A DNA stretch of 64,000 nt from Halothece sp964463655 (GCA_964463655.1 CAYXDG010000006.1:1-64000); one strand, 5' to 3'; counted from the first letter of the stretch, positions 26,962-36,223 are shown. Notes: generated by a model not told the origin, from the sequence alone. Numbers and translations: made by a program.

Positions 26962-29430
26962 TTAACTTTCATTGCTGATTGGAATCTGTTTAGTAAGGGT
27001 TTCATTGGTTTTCAAAGAAACAGCGCGATCGCCGACACCATCTTTTCCCCACATCGCAACTTCTTTCAAAGTTAAAGATAACACTCGTCCTTGATTGGTT
27101 AATAGTTTCACGATCTGATTGTCTGATCGCGCTTCTGTCATGGCTATCAGGCGATCGCTGCTATTAACAAATTGTAATCCTTGCGTGCCAATGTCTCCGC
27201 GACTCCCTCGCCTAATGACACTCACAGGCATCCGTTTCGCGTAACCCAGTTGGGAGACAATCAGAATCGTTGCATTTTCTTCCAGAGAAACACAACCGAC
27301 AGGTGTTTCCTCTTGACGCAAGCGAGTGGCGAAGTTTCCTTGAGCAGTGCGACTCATGAGGGGTATTTGTTGGTCATTGACAGGAAAGCGCAGAATCCGT
27401 CCCCCAGAGGTAGCTAAGAGGAGGTCTTGTCCTTCTTCCGTGAGACAGCAATCGGCAACGCGATCGTCCTCTTTTAACCGTAGCAGACTTAGCCCCCGAT
27501 TCCCAATACTTGCCACATCCGACGCAGACAACCGTTTGATTCGTCCTTGCTGAGTCAGGAGGATAACATCTTTTTCAGGAAGAGGGAGATGAGACAAGGG
27601 GGTTTCTTCGCTTTGACTGGACATCCCTTGTAAGACTTGGTTTAGGGAGGCTTTTTGTTTTCCAGAAACAGGGGGAAGATTATCGGTTTTTAGGTTGTAG
27701 GCTTTACCTGCATCCGTAATGGTGATTAAAGATGAGTCTGGTTTCAGTTTGCTCCGAAAAACGACAAAATCCTTGCTTTTGCTCCCTGTTTCCGTTGTTG
27801 GTTTTTCACACCAATAAACGCTTCCTTGCCGGGTAATTTCCACTAAAGCAGAGTCTGGAATCGTTTTTGCCGTTTTCTGAGGAGAGGGAGTCTCTGTTTT
27901 AGCAGTCGCCGATTTTTTCGGTTTAGCTTCCTCTTGAATAATGCGGGTGCGTCTTTCATTCCCATAGCGTTTTTTCAGGGCGCGTAGCTCTTTTTTCAAG
28001 GCTTTGAGCAACTCATTACGATTTTCTAATAGGTTTTCTAACTGAGCGATTTCTTCCCGTAAATCATTCACTTCTGCTTCTAGCTTTTGACGCTCTAACC
28101 CTGTTAAACGGCGCATGGGCATTGCTAAAATAGAGTCGCCCTGTTGCTCGCTAATCCCTAATTGTTCCTGTAACTGAACTTTTGCCGTGCTACCGTCCGC
28201 AGCATTGCGAAGGATGTCAATGACTGCATCAAGATTATTCAGCGCTGCTAACAACCCTTCTGCAAGGTGTAACCGTTTTCGTGCTACGCCTAACTGATGG
28301 CTGTATTGGCGAGTAAGAGTTTGTTCGCGAAATTCTAGGAAATGGTCTAAAAGTTCTCGTAAGGTAAGCTGACAGGGTTTATTATTGACCAGAGCTAGAA
28401 GAATCGCCCCAAAGTTCGTTTGCAGGGCTGTTTGATGATACAGTTGCCCTAAGACAGTCTCAGGGGAAGCATCCCGTTTCAATTCAATAACAACTCGGAC
28501 TCCTGTGCGATCGCTTTCATCTCGAATATCAGCAATCCCTTCTAAGCGCCCTGCATTGACTAATTCAGCAACTTTTTCAATCCAACCTGCTTTATTCACC
28601 TGATAGGGAAACTCACTCACCACCAAAGCAGCGCGATCGCGCTTCCGTTTCCCTAAGTTCAAATACTCCACATTCACCACACCACGCACCCGAATCGTTC
28701 CCCGTCCTGTGCGATAAGCGTCTCTGACCCCTTCTAAGTCGATAATTTCCCCCCCTGTGGGAAAATCAGGTGCTGGTATCAACTCCCATAATTTCTCATC
28801 AGGTAAGTCTGGCTTGTCAATGAGTTTAATTAACCCATCCACCACTTCGCCTAAATTGTGTGGGGGAACATTGGTCGCCATTCCCACTGCAATTCCTGAA
28901 CAACCATTGAGGAGGAGTACGGGAAGCTGGGCGGGAAGGACAACTGGTTCTTGCTGGGAATTGTCAAAATTTCCGACAAAATCCACTGTTGCTTCCCCAA
29001 TATTGCCCAAGAGAGCTTCTTGCGCGATCGGGGCTAAGCGGGTTTCCGTGTAACGCATGGCGGCGGGAGGATCATTATCCAACGAGCCAAAATTCCCATG
29101 TCCTGATAAAAGGGGATAACGAGTGGCAAACTCCTGCACCATCCGCACCAGTGCATCATAAACCGCCTGGTCGCCATGAGGGTGATATTTCCCCAACACA
29201 TCCCCCACCACACGAGCGCATTTGCGAAAGGGGCGATCGGGCGTTAACCCTAATTCGTGCATAGCGTATAAGATGCGACGATGGACAGGTTTTAAGCCAT
29301 CCCGCACATCGGGAAGTGCCCGTCCCACAATCACACTCATGGCATATTCAAGATAGGATTGTTCCATCTCCGTGCGGAGGGCGGTGGGGATAATCTGATT
29401 TCCCCCCATAAGATTTAACTGTTGTGCCAT
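26962..29430 (-). CDS. Type IIA topoisomerase subunit A (GyrA/ParC)
   Basis: 822 residues. The winged-helix/tower breakage domain is intact, with the DNA-linking tyrosine at residue 127 in AAMRYTETRLAP and the quinolone-site region YHPHGDQAVYDAL (82-94). A coiled-coil segment with Leu-rich heptads lies near 430-490. A Lys/Pro/Thr linker and six-bladed C-terminal pinwheel follow. I do not see a canonical GyrA box (QRRGGRG type) in the first blade, where ITRQGSVYWCEKP is found. A looser VIRRGSRGD occurs late in the domain. That favours a ParC-like or divergent GyrA. Cyanobacteria carry more than one A-subunit gene, so the symbol is left open. Confidence 0.88.
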   Translation of the reverse strand: MAQQLNLMGGNQIIPTALRTEMEQSYLEYAMSVIVGRALPDVRDGLKPVHRRILYAMHELGLTPDRPFRKCARVVGDVLGKYHPHGDQAVYDALVRMVQEFATRYPLLSGHGNFGSLDNDPPAAMRYTETRLAPIAQEALLGNIGEATVDFVGNFDNSQQEPVVLPAQLPVLLLNGCSGIAVGMATNVPPHNLGEVVDGLIKLIDKPDLPDEKLWELIPAPDFPTGGEIIDLEGVRDAYRTGRGTIRVRGVVNVEYLNLGKRKRDRAALVVSEFPYQVNKAGWIEKVAELVNAGRLEGIADIRDESDRTGVRVVIELKRDASPETVLGQLYHQTALQTNFGAILLALVNNKPCQLTLRELLDHFLEFREQTLTRQYSHQLGVARKRLHLAEGLLAALNNLDAVIDILRNAADGSTAKVQLQEQLGISEQQGDSILAMPMRRLTGLERQKLEAEVNDLREEIAQLENLLENRNELLKALKKELRALKKRYGNERRTRIIQEEAKPKKSATAKTETPSPQKTAKTIPDSALVEITRQGSVYWCEKPTTETGSKSKDFVVFRSKLKPDSSLITITDAGKAYNLKTDNLPPVSGKQKASLNQVLQGMSSQSEETPLSHLPLPEKDVILLTQQGRIKRLSASDVASIGNRGLSLLRLKEDDRVADCCLTEEGQDLLLATSGGRILRFPVNDQQIPLMSRTAQGNFATRLRQEETPVGCVSLEENATILIVSQLGYAKRMPVSVIRRGSRGDIGTQGLQFVNSSDRLIAMTEARSDNQIVKLLTNQGRVLSLTLKEVAMWGKDGVGDRAVSLKTNETLTKQIPISNES

Positions 29431-29467
29431 TCGTAATAACCTAGAAAAGTAGTGGAGAGACTTTTAT

Positions 29468-30346
29468 CTACTCTGAATCAGGTGGATTAATTTGTAAACG
29501 AGTGAGGGTTGCTTCCATCACGGGGGAAGTAAAAAACTCTGCGGTATCCGAGAGTAATTTTTCTCCCCAGAGGTTTTCTTCTAAGAATTCGAGGTTAGCA
29601 TACCGACTGTCTGAGCGTAAGGCGTTGGTTGCCAAAGAAAGGGCTTCTTCTTGGTTTCCGCGCTGATAGAGGGCGACCGCGATCGCGAGTTGGGGTTCGC
29701 TGGCATTTTCCGCGATTTCGGCAGAGATGCGCCATTTTTCAACCGCAGCATTCACTTTTCCCTGTTCATACTCAATCAAGCCAATGTTGTTAAGTGCGGG
29801 CCAAAATCCCTCTTCTAGTTCATAGGCTTTATTGTAGGAGGCGATCGCGCGATCGTACTCCAGCAATTTCAGATAGGCATTCCCCAAGTCAAATAGTGCT
29901 TCTGGGGAATCTGATTCTAAGGCTAACCCCGCCTCAATGGTGTCTGCTGCTTGCTGATAATTCCCTTGTTGGAAATACGCCGATCCCAAAGTAAACTTCA
30001 CTCGGGCTTCTTCTGGGGCAATTTCCTGAGCCTTTTTCAGCGCAGAGATGGCTGTCTCCAGATTTTCATTCCTCGCTTCTAACGTTCCCAAAATAAACCA
30101 AGGTTGATAAGCATTGGGAGCAAGTTGCGTTGCCACCTTTGCTCTAGCCAGTGCAGCCTCAAACTGTTGAAAGCGTACCAGTTGCGCTGCATCTTGCGCT
30201 AGGGCTAGCCCTTGCTGTTCCAAATTTTCAAAATCTGGCTCTAGTGTGTGTGGCAAGAGTGCTTGGGAGTAAGCTGGAGGAAGCGCAATCCCCCACAGTC
30301 CCGCACAAGCCACCAGAGAAATTAACCCGTTTTGTTTTAACCCCAT
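29468..30346 (-). CDS. Exported TPR-repeat protein
   Basis: Tetratricopeptide repeats fill about residues 70-250 (for example YQPWFILGTLEARNENLETA and PEALFDLGNAYLKLLEYDRA). Starting at the ATG at 30346 gives a clean signal peptide (MGLKQNGLISLVACAG... ending AYSQA) and leaves 79 bases to the divergent CRR6 gene. The upstream ATG pair at 30409 would leave only 16. The protein probably acts as a scaffold in the periplasm or thylakoid lumen; its partner is unknown. Confidence 0.82.
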   Translation of the reverse strand: MGLKQNGLISLVACAGLWGIALPPAYSQALLPHTLEPDFENLEQQGLALAQDAAQLVRFQQFEAALARAKVATQLAPNAYQPWFILGTLEARNENLETAISALKKAQEIAPEEARVKFTLGSAYFQQGNYQQAADTIEAGLALESDSPEALFDLGNAYLKLLEYDRAIASYNKAYELEEGFWPALNNIGLIEYEQGKVNAAVEKWRISAEIAENASEPQLAIAVALYQRGNQEEALSLATNALRSDSRYANLEFLEENLWGEKLLSDTAEFFTSPVMEATLTRLQINPPDSE

Positions 30347-30425
30347 AGTGCGGATTGCCTTAAGCGTTGTCTTCAATCTTGTCCTAATATAGTTCACGAC
30401 ACCCATCATTAATAAATTTTTAGCA

Positions 30426-30902
30426 ATGACCGTAACCCTTAAGTTAACTCAAGATAGCATCGATCGCTTAGATTTATCATCGGTTCAACAACAAATTGAT
30501 TCCATTCTCAGTGAGGGAAAGCTGACGGAATACGAACAAAGCATCCAATTTGAGATTGATTATCCACGCGATCCCACTGATCCCCGTGAACTTTCAGAAG
30601 TCCCAGAAATCCGCCTTTGGTTTTTGCGGCTAGACACTGTTTATCCTTGGTTTATCTTTCTTCTCGACTGGCGCAACGGAGAATTAGCCCGTTATACCGC
30701 CATGTTAGTGCCTCACCAGTTTAGTCGCGCTGAGGGGATTCAATTCAATCCTGAAGCCTTGGAAATTTTTGTGATGGGGAAAGTTTTTATTTTATATGAT
30801 TGGCTGCGATCGCAGAATATTTCTGGAGTTGGGCGCATTACTGCTTTTAGTCAAATGTTGGGATATGAAGTCGATGAAGCCTTTTTTAAGAGCTTAACTT
30901 AA
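30426..30902 (+). CDS. CRR6-family NDH-1 assembly factor
   Basis: 158 residues matching the chlororespiratory reduction 6 family (formerly DUF1817): DPRELSEVPEIRLWFLRLD, YPWFIFLLDWRNGELARYTA, and the C-terminal LGYEVDEAFF. In plants CRR6 is a stromal factor for assembly of subcomplex A of chloroplast NDH, including maturation of NdhI; a cyanobacterial homolog has a comparable role. The protein is soluble. It is divergent from the TPR gene. Confidence 0.85.
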   Translation: MTVTLKLTQDSIDRLDLSSVQQQIDSILSEGKLTEYEQSIQFEIDYPRDPTDPRELSEVPEIRLWFLRLDTVYPWFIFLLDWRNGELARYTAMLVPHQFSRAEGIQFNPEALEIFVMGKVFILYDWLRSQNISGVGRITAFSQMLGYEVDEAFFKSLT

Positions 30903-30907
30903 AATAA

Positions 30908-31123
30908 AAAAAAGAACTCAGACAATTACAGTTAATCGTAGAAGAAAATAAAACACAATTAACGGAGGCTTGGCATGGGGATTTTGGCGATATTAGTAAT
31001 GTTCACACTGGCGAAGAAACGTTAATTTTAAATCAACATCAGCAAGCGGTCTCAACAGTCGCCTTCATCAGTGGCAGTCAAGACAATACCTGCTTAATTT
31101 GGGAGAAAAACTTGCTAAACTAA
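30908..31123 (+). pseudogene. Decayed gene stub with DUF4160-like and WD40-like ends
   Basis: An open frame of about 70 codons lacks a start codon and ends at TAA 31121. Its first half (ELRQLQLIVEENKTQLTEAW) resembles the C-terminal helix of DUF4160 toxin-antitoxin-like proteins. Its last part (AVSTVAFISGSQDNTCLIWE) resembles a single degenerate WD40 repeat. The two parts do not normally belong together, so this looks like fused remnants of two lost genes filling the 250-base gap before the TerD genes. Confidence 0.4.
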
Positions 31124-31151
31124 AAATAGTGAGATTAACAAGAGGTAGCGT

Positions 31152-31730
31152 ATGGGTATTTCCTTAAAGAAAGGAGAACGAGTCTCTTTAGACAAAGTAT
31201 CTCCTGGCTTAGAAGCTGTTTTTGTCGGGTTAGGTTGGGATGTCAATCAAACTGATTCTGGTCCAGATTTTGACCTTGATGCTTCTGTTTTTCTGCTAGG
31301 AAGCGATGAAAAGTTACTGTCTGATAATCACTTAGTATTTTATAATAATATGAAAAGTCCCGACCCAGACAATTCTATTGAACACATGGGAGATAACTTA
31401 ACAGGTGAAGGAGAAGGAGATGACGAAGTGGTCATTGTTAACTTAAAAAAAGTTCCTGAAAATGTCGCAAAATTAGTCTTTGTCGTAACGATTTATGAAG
31501 CAGATCAAAGGAAACAAAACTTTGGACAAGTTGAGAATGCGTTTGTCCGATTAGTTGATGTGAAAACCAAAGAAGAAGTCTTACGCTATGACTTAACTGA
31601 AGACTATTCCGTAGAAACTGCTCTCATTATGGCAGAACTGTATAAAAAACAGGGACAATGGCGCATGAGCGCGGTTGGCGCTGGCTATGAAGGTGGATTA
31701 CAAGCAATTTTAAATCGTTATCATAACTAA
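31152..31730 (+). CDS. TerD-family calcium-binding stress protein, copy 1
   Basis: 192 residues of the TerD/TerE/TerZ family. The acidic calcium sites are in DFDLDASVFLL and HMGDNLTGEGEGDDEVV, and the GQVENAFVRLVD strand is typical. In other bacteria these proteins belong to tellurite-resistance and stress systems with TerB, TerC and toxic-anion-resistance proteins, none of which appear here. The paralog follows after four bases. AGAGG lies before the ATG. Confidence 0.9.
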   Translation: MGISLKKGERVSLDKVSPGLEAVFVGLGWDVNQTDSGPDFDLDASVFLLGSDEKLLSDNHLVFYNNMKSPDPDNSIEHMGDNLTGEGEGDDEVVIVNLKKVPENVAKLVFVVTIYEADQRKQNFGQVENAFVRLVDVKTKEEVLRYDLTEDYSVETALIMAELYKKQGQWRMSAVGAGYEGGLQAILNRYHN

Positions 31731-31734
31731 AAAA

Positions 31735-32331
31735 ATGTCAATTAACTTACAAAAAGGACAACGAATTTCTCTCAAAAAAGAAGCCCCAAGTTTAAATCGA
31801 TTAATGTGTGCATTAGGCTGGGATGTCATTGATCGTTCTCGCGGTTTAACATCTATGTTTCAAGCAGATTTTGATCTGGATGCGTCGGTTTTATGCTTAG
31901 ATGAAAACGAAAAACTCAGTGGCAATTCTAATGTAGTGTATTTTGGCAATCTGCGCCATCACTCAGGGGCAATTACTCATTTAGGAGATAACTTAACAGG
32001 CGCTGGGGAAGGAGATGATGAGCAAATTTTAGTAGATTTACCTGATATTCCCGCAGAAATGTATAAGTTAGTTTTTGTGGTAAATATCTATGATGCTGTT
32101 AAGCGCAAGCAAGATTTTGGACAGGTAAAAAATGCGTTTGTTCGTTTAGTCGATCTTTCCAATAATAAAGAAATTGCTCGTTATACACTCTCAGGAAATG
32201 ACTATCAAGGAAAAACCAGTATGCTCCTAGCAGAAGTTTATCGTCACAATGATGAATGGAAAATGGCTGCAATCGGCAATGGTTTAGAATTGGATGGTTT
32301 GCAAGCAGTGGTGAATTCTTACATTAAATAA
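31735..32331 (+). CDS. TerD-family calcium-binding stress protein, copy 2
   Basis: 198 residues, clearly paralogous to the previous gene but with an insert near residue 35 (IDRSRGLTSMFQ). The calcium-site motifs are kept: DFDLDASVLCL and HLGDNLTGAGEGDDEQIL, and GQVKNAFVRLVDL. It is co-transcribed with copy 1 and followed by a hairpin at 32341. Confidence 0.9.
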   Translation: MSINLQKGQRISLKKEAPSLNRLMCALGWDVIDRSRGLTSMFQADFDLDASVLCLDENEKLSGNSNVVYFGNLRHHSGAITHLGDNLTGAGEGDDEQILVDLPDIPAEMYKLVFVVNIYDAVKRKQDFGQVKNAFVRLVDLSNNKEIARYTLSGNDYQGKTSMLLAEVYRHNDEWKMAAIGNGLELDGLQAVVNSYIK

Positions 32332-32340
32332 CACCCCGCA

Positions 32341-32360
32341 CTCCCCTTTCAAAAGGGGAG
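32341..32360 (+). terminator. Hairpin after the TerD pair
   Basis: CTCCCCTT and AAGGGGAG pair over eight bases with a four-base loop, ten bases after the second TerD stop. It is followed by ATAATTT rather than a pure T tract, so its strength as a terminator is uncertain. Confidence 0.5.
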
Positions 32361-32421
32361 ATAATTTAAAAATCCGATATCAATCAGTTGTGAAAAATTA
32401 GCTGACGGAAGCTCCCCAGAT

Positions 32422-32868
32422 ATGAGTTATTGGCTCTTAAAATCTGAACCCACAGATTACAGCATAGAGGATTTAGAGCGCGATCGAGTCGCACTTTGGG
32501 ATGGCGTGCGAAATTATCAGGCGCGTAATTTTTTGAAAGCAATGCAGCCATCAGACATCGCTTTTTTCTATCATTCTAATATTAAACCACCCGCGATCGT
32601 TGGCTTAGCTCGTATCATTGAAAATCAAGTCATTGACCCGACCCAATTTGATTCCGATAGTCAATATTATGACCCGAAAGCAACCCCAGAAACCCCCCGT
32701 TGGCACACAGTTAAAGTTGAATTTATCGAAAAATTTCAGCAGCCAATTTCCTTACAGCAATTAAAAGCAACGTTTAATCCTGAAGAATTCATTTTAGTAA
32801 AAACAGGAAACCGTCTGTCAGTGATGCCCGTTGCTCAAGATGTTGCCCAACGGATCTTAAAAATGTAA
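32422..32868 (+). CDS. EVE-domain protein
   Basis: 148 residues, full length for a single EVE domain (PUA-like fold related to YTH). It starts MSYWLLKSEPTDYSIEDL, with WDGVRNYQARNFLK, then DIAFFYHSN and VGLARIIE strands. EVE proteins bind modified bases in DNA or RNA; the specific ligand is unknown. It is followed by the shared hairpin at 32905. Confidence 0.9.
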   Translation: MSYWLLKSEPTDYSIEDLERDRVALWDGVRNYQARNFLKAMQPSDIAFFYHSNIKPPAIVGLARIIENQVIDPTQFDSDSQYYDPKATPETPRWHTVKVEFIEKFQQPISLQQLKATFNPEEFILVKTGNRLSVMPVAQDVAQRILKM

Positions 32869-32904
32869 TCGCGATCGAGAGTTTTTTTCTATCTCACTTA
32901 AAAA

Positions 32905-32921
32905 GGTGGGCAAAGCCCACC
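32905..32921 (-). terminator. Terminator of the ferrochelatase-family gene
   Basis: GGTGGGC-AAA-GCCCACC with TTTTT following on the minus strand lies 13 bases after the stop of the minus-strand chelatase gene. It also separates that gene from the convergent EVE gene. It is identical over 24 bases to the terminator at 7132. Confidence 0.7.
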
Positions 32922-32933
32922 CTAAAATCAGTT

Positions 32934-34097
32934 TTAGTGATGGTGATGATGGTGATGATCACCGTGATCATGACTATGATCATGAGCGGAGCTTGATTTT
33001 TCGCTGGCTAAGTGTGGGTTAACCGCTAGTGCTGTTTCTGAGAGAAGGGCTGCGATTTGGTCATTAGCCCAGTCTGCTGCCATTTTCAGAAACTCAGGAT
33101 GGTCATTCGCACAAGCCATTTGCACGAAAGTAACATCTCTGTGCTTGCGCTTCACATCATGGATAATGTGGTCAACATCTAAGAGGGTTTCGTGGTTTTC
33201 CGTTGCAAAGCCAATGGGCATCATGACCACTGCTTTTGCGCCTAATTCAATAAGATTTTTGGCAGCTAAATCAGCATTGGGTTGCGTCCATTCAATGAGA
33301 GGGGTATCATGATTTAACCAGCCTACAGAAATCAAGGGATATTTGTTAATTAATTTCTCGCGCACACTTTCATAAAGTGCTTCACTTTCCATAATGCCAG
33401 AAGTGAAACCTTTTGCTTTATGAGGACAGCCATGATTCATTAAAACAATGCCAATTTCAGAAGGAAGATAAGCGTCTGCGAGTTCGCTTTGAATTTTTTC
33501 TTCCACTAACTTTGCCATTAAATCAATGTAGTCGGGCTGGTTATAAAAAGAAGGAATATAACGCATTCCTGTTACCCATTGTTCTTTCCCAGAATTGAGT
33601 TCCCGCAAGGCTTCATTGACCTGTTCAACGGCAATGCCACTGGTGAAAATGGAGTCAACGACGAGTAAGGGATAGATTAAAATTTTATTGTATCCCTGTT
33701 CTTTGATTTGCGCTAAAACTTGATTGGGAAGATAAGGTTTACAGAAGTTAAAGGCTTTGAAGACAGAAACTTTGTCGCCCCAAGTTTTTTGTAATTCTTG
33801 TTCGATTCCTTCCCGTTGTGCTTCAAAGATTTTGTTGTGAGGGGAGATGAAATTGCCATGCTGGTGACTCCATTCGTGGAAGTCAAACATGGCGAGTAAT
33901 TTCCCTAGGGGAGGATACATCCAAGTGGGAACGGGTGCGAATTTTGCGGTGAGTAAATTAAGGGCTTGTTCGTTATAATTGGCAAAGTCATCATAACTTT
34001 CCACTTCGCCATAGCCCATTAATAGTACAGCAACACGATCGCTGCCATTCAAAGTCTCTTGATTGATTTGTTGTGTTGTTTCTGGAGTTGCAACCAC
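32934..34097 (-). CDS. Ferrochelatase-family protein with polyhistidine tail
   Basis: 387 residues starting at GTG. The chelatase fold has two conserved sites: the metal/base histidine in VLMNHGCPHKAKG and the acidic helix in FATENHETLLDVDH, comparable with the His and Glu of ferrochelatase. It differs strongly from the usual cyanobacterial HemH: there is no C-terminal chlorophyll-binding-type helix. Instead the last 16 residues contain eleven histidines, a likely metal-holding tail. It could insert iron into porphyrin or act on a related tetrapyrrole or metal (cobalt, nickel). The gene is monocistronic with its own terminator. Confidence 0.8.
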   Translation of the reverse strand: MVATPETTQQINQETLNGSDRVAVLLMGYGEVESYDDFANYNEQALNLLTAKFAPVPTWMYPPLGKLLAMFDFHEWSHQHGNFISPHNKIFEAQREGIEQELQKTWGDKVSVFKAFNFCKPYLPNQVLAQIKEQGYNKILIYPLLVVDSIFTSGIAVEQVNEALRELNSGKEQWVTGMRYIPSFYNQPDYIDLMAKLVEEKIQSELADAYLPSEIGIVLMNHGCPHKAKGFTSGIMESEALYESVREKLINKYPLISVGWLNHDTPLIEWTQPNADLAAKNLIELGAKAVVMMPIGFATENHETLLDVDHIIHDVKRKHRDVTFVQMACANDHPEFLKMAADWANDQIAALLSETALAVNPHLASEKSSSAHDHSHDHGDHHHHHHH

Positions 34098-34262
34098 GAT
34101 TTCTGTCCTCTTTCGCCTTAAATGTTAAATCAGTTTTAAGAAATAAGCTCAGTCGTGAAAACTGCTGCTAATCCCTCAAATTGAATAGGATATGCTCAAG
34201 TTTCCAACTTATTCAATACTATCCTAACATCCCCTCTAGGGGCATCTGCTGAAAGTAAACCT

Positions 34263-34934
34263 TTAACTAGAAAAAAGTGGTAGGATTAAAGCGATAATGA
34301 TTCCTCCTAAAACCAGAGTTTCAGTTATTTTCAAGATGCGATCAGAAACGGGAAATTGCAGACCTCTACGCCAAAAACGGAGTTGATCCTCTTCTCGTCT
34401 GTCTAAAGCAAACATGGAAGTTAATAATGGGATTCCCCCCACTTTGACTCCTAATAAAAGATGTAAGGCGAGACTGATCACAATACCAAGCCACGCCAGC
34501 AGATGACCGAGATACGCTAAGTGATTCATTTCTCCAGCAGGTAGCCATTCTTCTTTCATCATTCGACCCGTGATCACGGCAAGAGTGGCTGAAATTAACA
34601 TTATAGTGTTGCCTAGACGGTGAAGAGAAACCCACCAAATTGGCTTTCCGACTTGTTGAAACTGACTCAAGGCAGGGGTTTGTAACAAGCGATGTGAGCC
34701 AAGATGGAAACTGTACAAAGCAAAAACTGGTAAGAATAGAAAAAAAGTCAAAGCGATCGTGCCGTGAATTCCTTGGATATCATTAAGATTGGGTAAAGGA
34801 AGACTCCCCCAACGTTTGTCATAGGTATTGTAAACCCAAAAACCCGAAATAATTGCTAACAAGACTAAAACTGCGCTCAAGCCATGCAGCAGTCTTAAAA
34901 GAAGAGGTTGATAAGGACGTACTGGTTGCGACAT
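34263..34934 (-). CDS. Cytochrome b561-like membrane protein
   Basis: 223 residues with about five hydrophobic segments. Candidate heme-ligand histidines lie in RLLHGLSAVL, QGIHGTIAL, SLHRLGNTI and LALHLLLG, the arrangement of cytochrome b561/DUF4405-type proteins. It probably passes electrons across a membrane. It is downstream of the MFS gene on the same strand by 57 bases and may share its transcript. Confidence 0.75.
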   Translation of the reverse strand: MSQPVRPYQPLLLRLLHGLSAVLVLLAIISGFWVYNTYDKRWGSLPLPNLNDIQGIHGTIALTFFLFLPVFALYSFHLGSHRLLQTPALSQFQQVGKPIWWVSLHRLGNTIMLISATLAVITGRMMKEEWLPAGEMNHLAYLGHLLAWLGIVISLALHLLLGVKVGGIPLLTSMFALDRREEDQLRFWRRGLQFPVSDRILKITETLVLGGIIIALILPLFSS

Positions 34935-34991
34935 TGCAATCTAGATTACCAAAAGAAAGAAGGGATATCATCTAATCGCTTCTGATTGTAA

Positions 34992-36170
34992 CTAATTCCC
35001 AAGGGGCGATCGTTCTCTCAAAGCCAGAAAAAAGCCTCCTAAAAGGGCTAAAACCGCAGCGGTATTAAACACCCCAGTTAACCCACCTGCTGCCAAAATG
35101 GGGCTAAAGAGAAGGGGAGAGATAAATTGTCCTAAGAAGCTAGTGCCGATCGCGATCGCGAGAATACTAGACCGCAGACTTTTCGGGGCTAAATTGGACA
35201 AACTGCTGTAAAGATTGGGGAGCGCCAAGCCAAACCCAATCCCAAACACAAGCGCTGAGGTCAGAAGAAAGAGAAATTGTTGGAGAAAGGGGATACTGAA
35301 CAGACTCAACCCCATTAAACCAAAACCGATCGCGATCGTGCCATTGATGGACAACTGTTTAACAATCTTTTTCGAGGCAAAAACGGAAATTAACGCTGCG
35401 CCTAACGCTCGTATAGCCAGTAAAACACCATTTTCAACCGTTCCCAATCCTAGGGTTTCTTCCAGATACAACGGGGCGTAAATCACTACAGAATACATAA
35501 TTGCTGCGGTGAGTGTCACTAATAACAAGCGCTCGATCGCAGCAGCACTGGATAAGAGTTTTCTTAATGTCGTGGATAAGCCAACATTCTCATGGTTTGA
35601 GGAGGATTGAACGTCTGGAAACGCAGACTGACTCATCATCGCTAAGGGAAACGCCACTGCATAAATGATGAACGCATAGCGCCAGTTGATCGATCCGACT
35701 CCACCCCCTAATAAGGGAAAGATAATTCCTGTAACGGTTAAAACCGCAGTGGCATAAGCCAAGATTTGAGCGCGAGTGTCTTGATCATATAACTTTCCTA
35801 ACAAGCCTAAACTCCCCGCAGCGATCCCCCCTGCTGTTGCACCCAGTAACGCTCGACTCGTCAGCAGTAACCAAAAATTGCTGAGGAATGCTCCCATTGT
35901 GCCAAAAATTCCATACAATACCAAGGAAGGAATGAGGACTCGTTTGGGAGAAACCCAATCGGCGACTAAGCCTAAAAGCGGACTGAATAAGGCTAAGGTG
36001 AGAGCATGAACGCTGACTAAATGAGTCGCCAGAGCGCGATCGAAGTTGAGGTCGTTAATCACTTGTGGTAACACTGGGGCAACCAACCCCCCTGTCATGG
36101 TAATCAACGCACCCGTGGCTAAAATAATAAACTTTCGACTTGACTCTCCTTGCACCCATTGATGTCTCAT
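34992..36170 (-). CDS. Major facilitator superfamily transporter
   Basis: 392 residues with about 12 hydrophobic segments. The MFS loop motif appears as GLVADWVSPKRVL after helix 2. The first half shows the drug/proton antiporter pattern (GGLVAPVLPQVI, LLGATAGGIAAG). The substrate is not predictable. Confidence 0.85.
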   Translation of the reverse strand: MRHQWVQGESSRKFIILATGALITMTGGLVAPVLPQVINDLNFDRALATHLVSVHALTLALFSPLLGLVADWVSPKRVLIPSLVLYGIFGTMGAFLSNFWLLLTSRALLGATAGGIAAGSLGLLGKLYDQDTRAQILAYATAVLTVTGIIFPLLGGGVGSINWRYAFIIYAVAFPLAMMSQSAFPDVQSSSNHENVGLSTTLRKLLSSAAAIERLLLVTLTAAIMYSVVIYAPLYLEETLGLGTVENGVLLAIRALGAALISVFASKKIVKQLSINGTIAIGFGLMGLSLFSIPFLQQFLFLLTSALVFGIGFGLALPNLYSSLSNLAPKSLRSSILAIAIGTSFLGQFISPLLFSPILAAGGLTGVFNTAAVLALLGGFFLALRERSPLGN

Positions 36171-36180
36171 GCTTTTGTTA

Positions 36181-36215
36181 TTGGTTATTGGTTATTGGTT
36201 ATTGGTTATTGGTTA
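36181..36215. repeat. Heptanucleotide tandem repeat, five units (TTGGTTA)
   Basis: Five exact TTGGTTA units follow the start of the MFS gene in the divergent space before mraY. The unit is the reverse complement (rotated) of the array at 51832. Confidence 0.8.
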
Positions 36216-36223
36216 TGGGTTCT

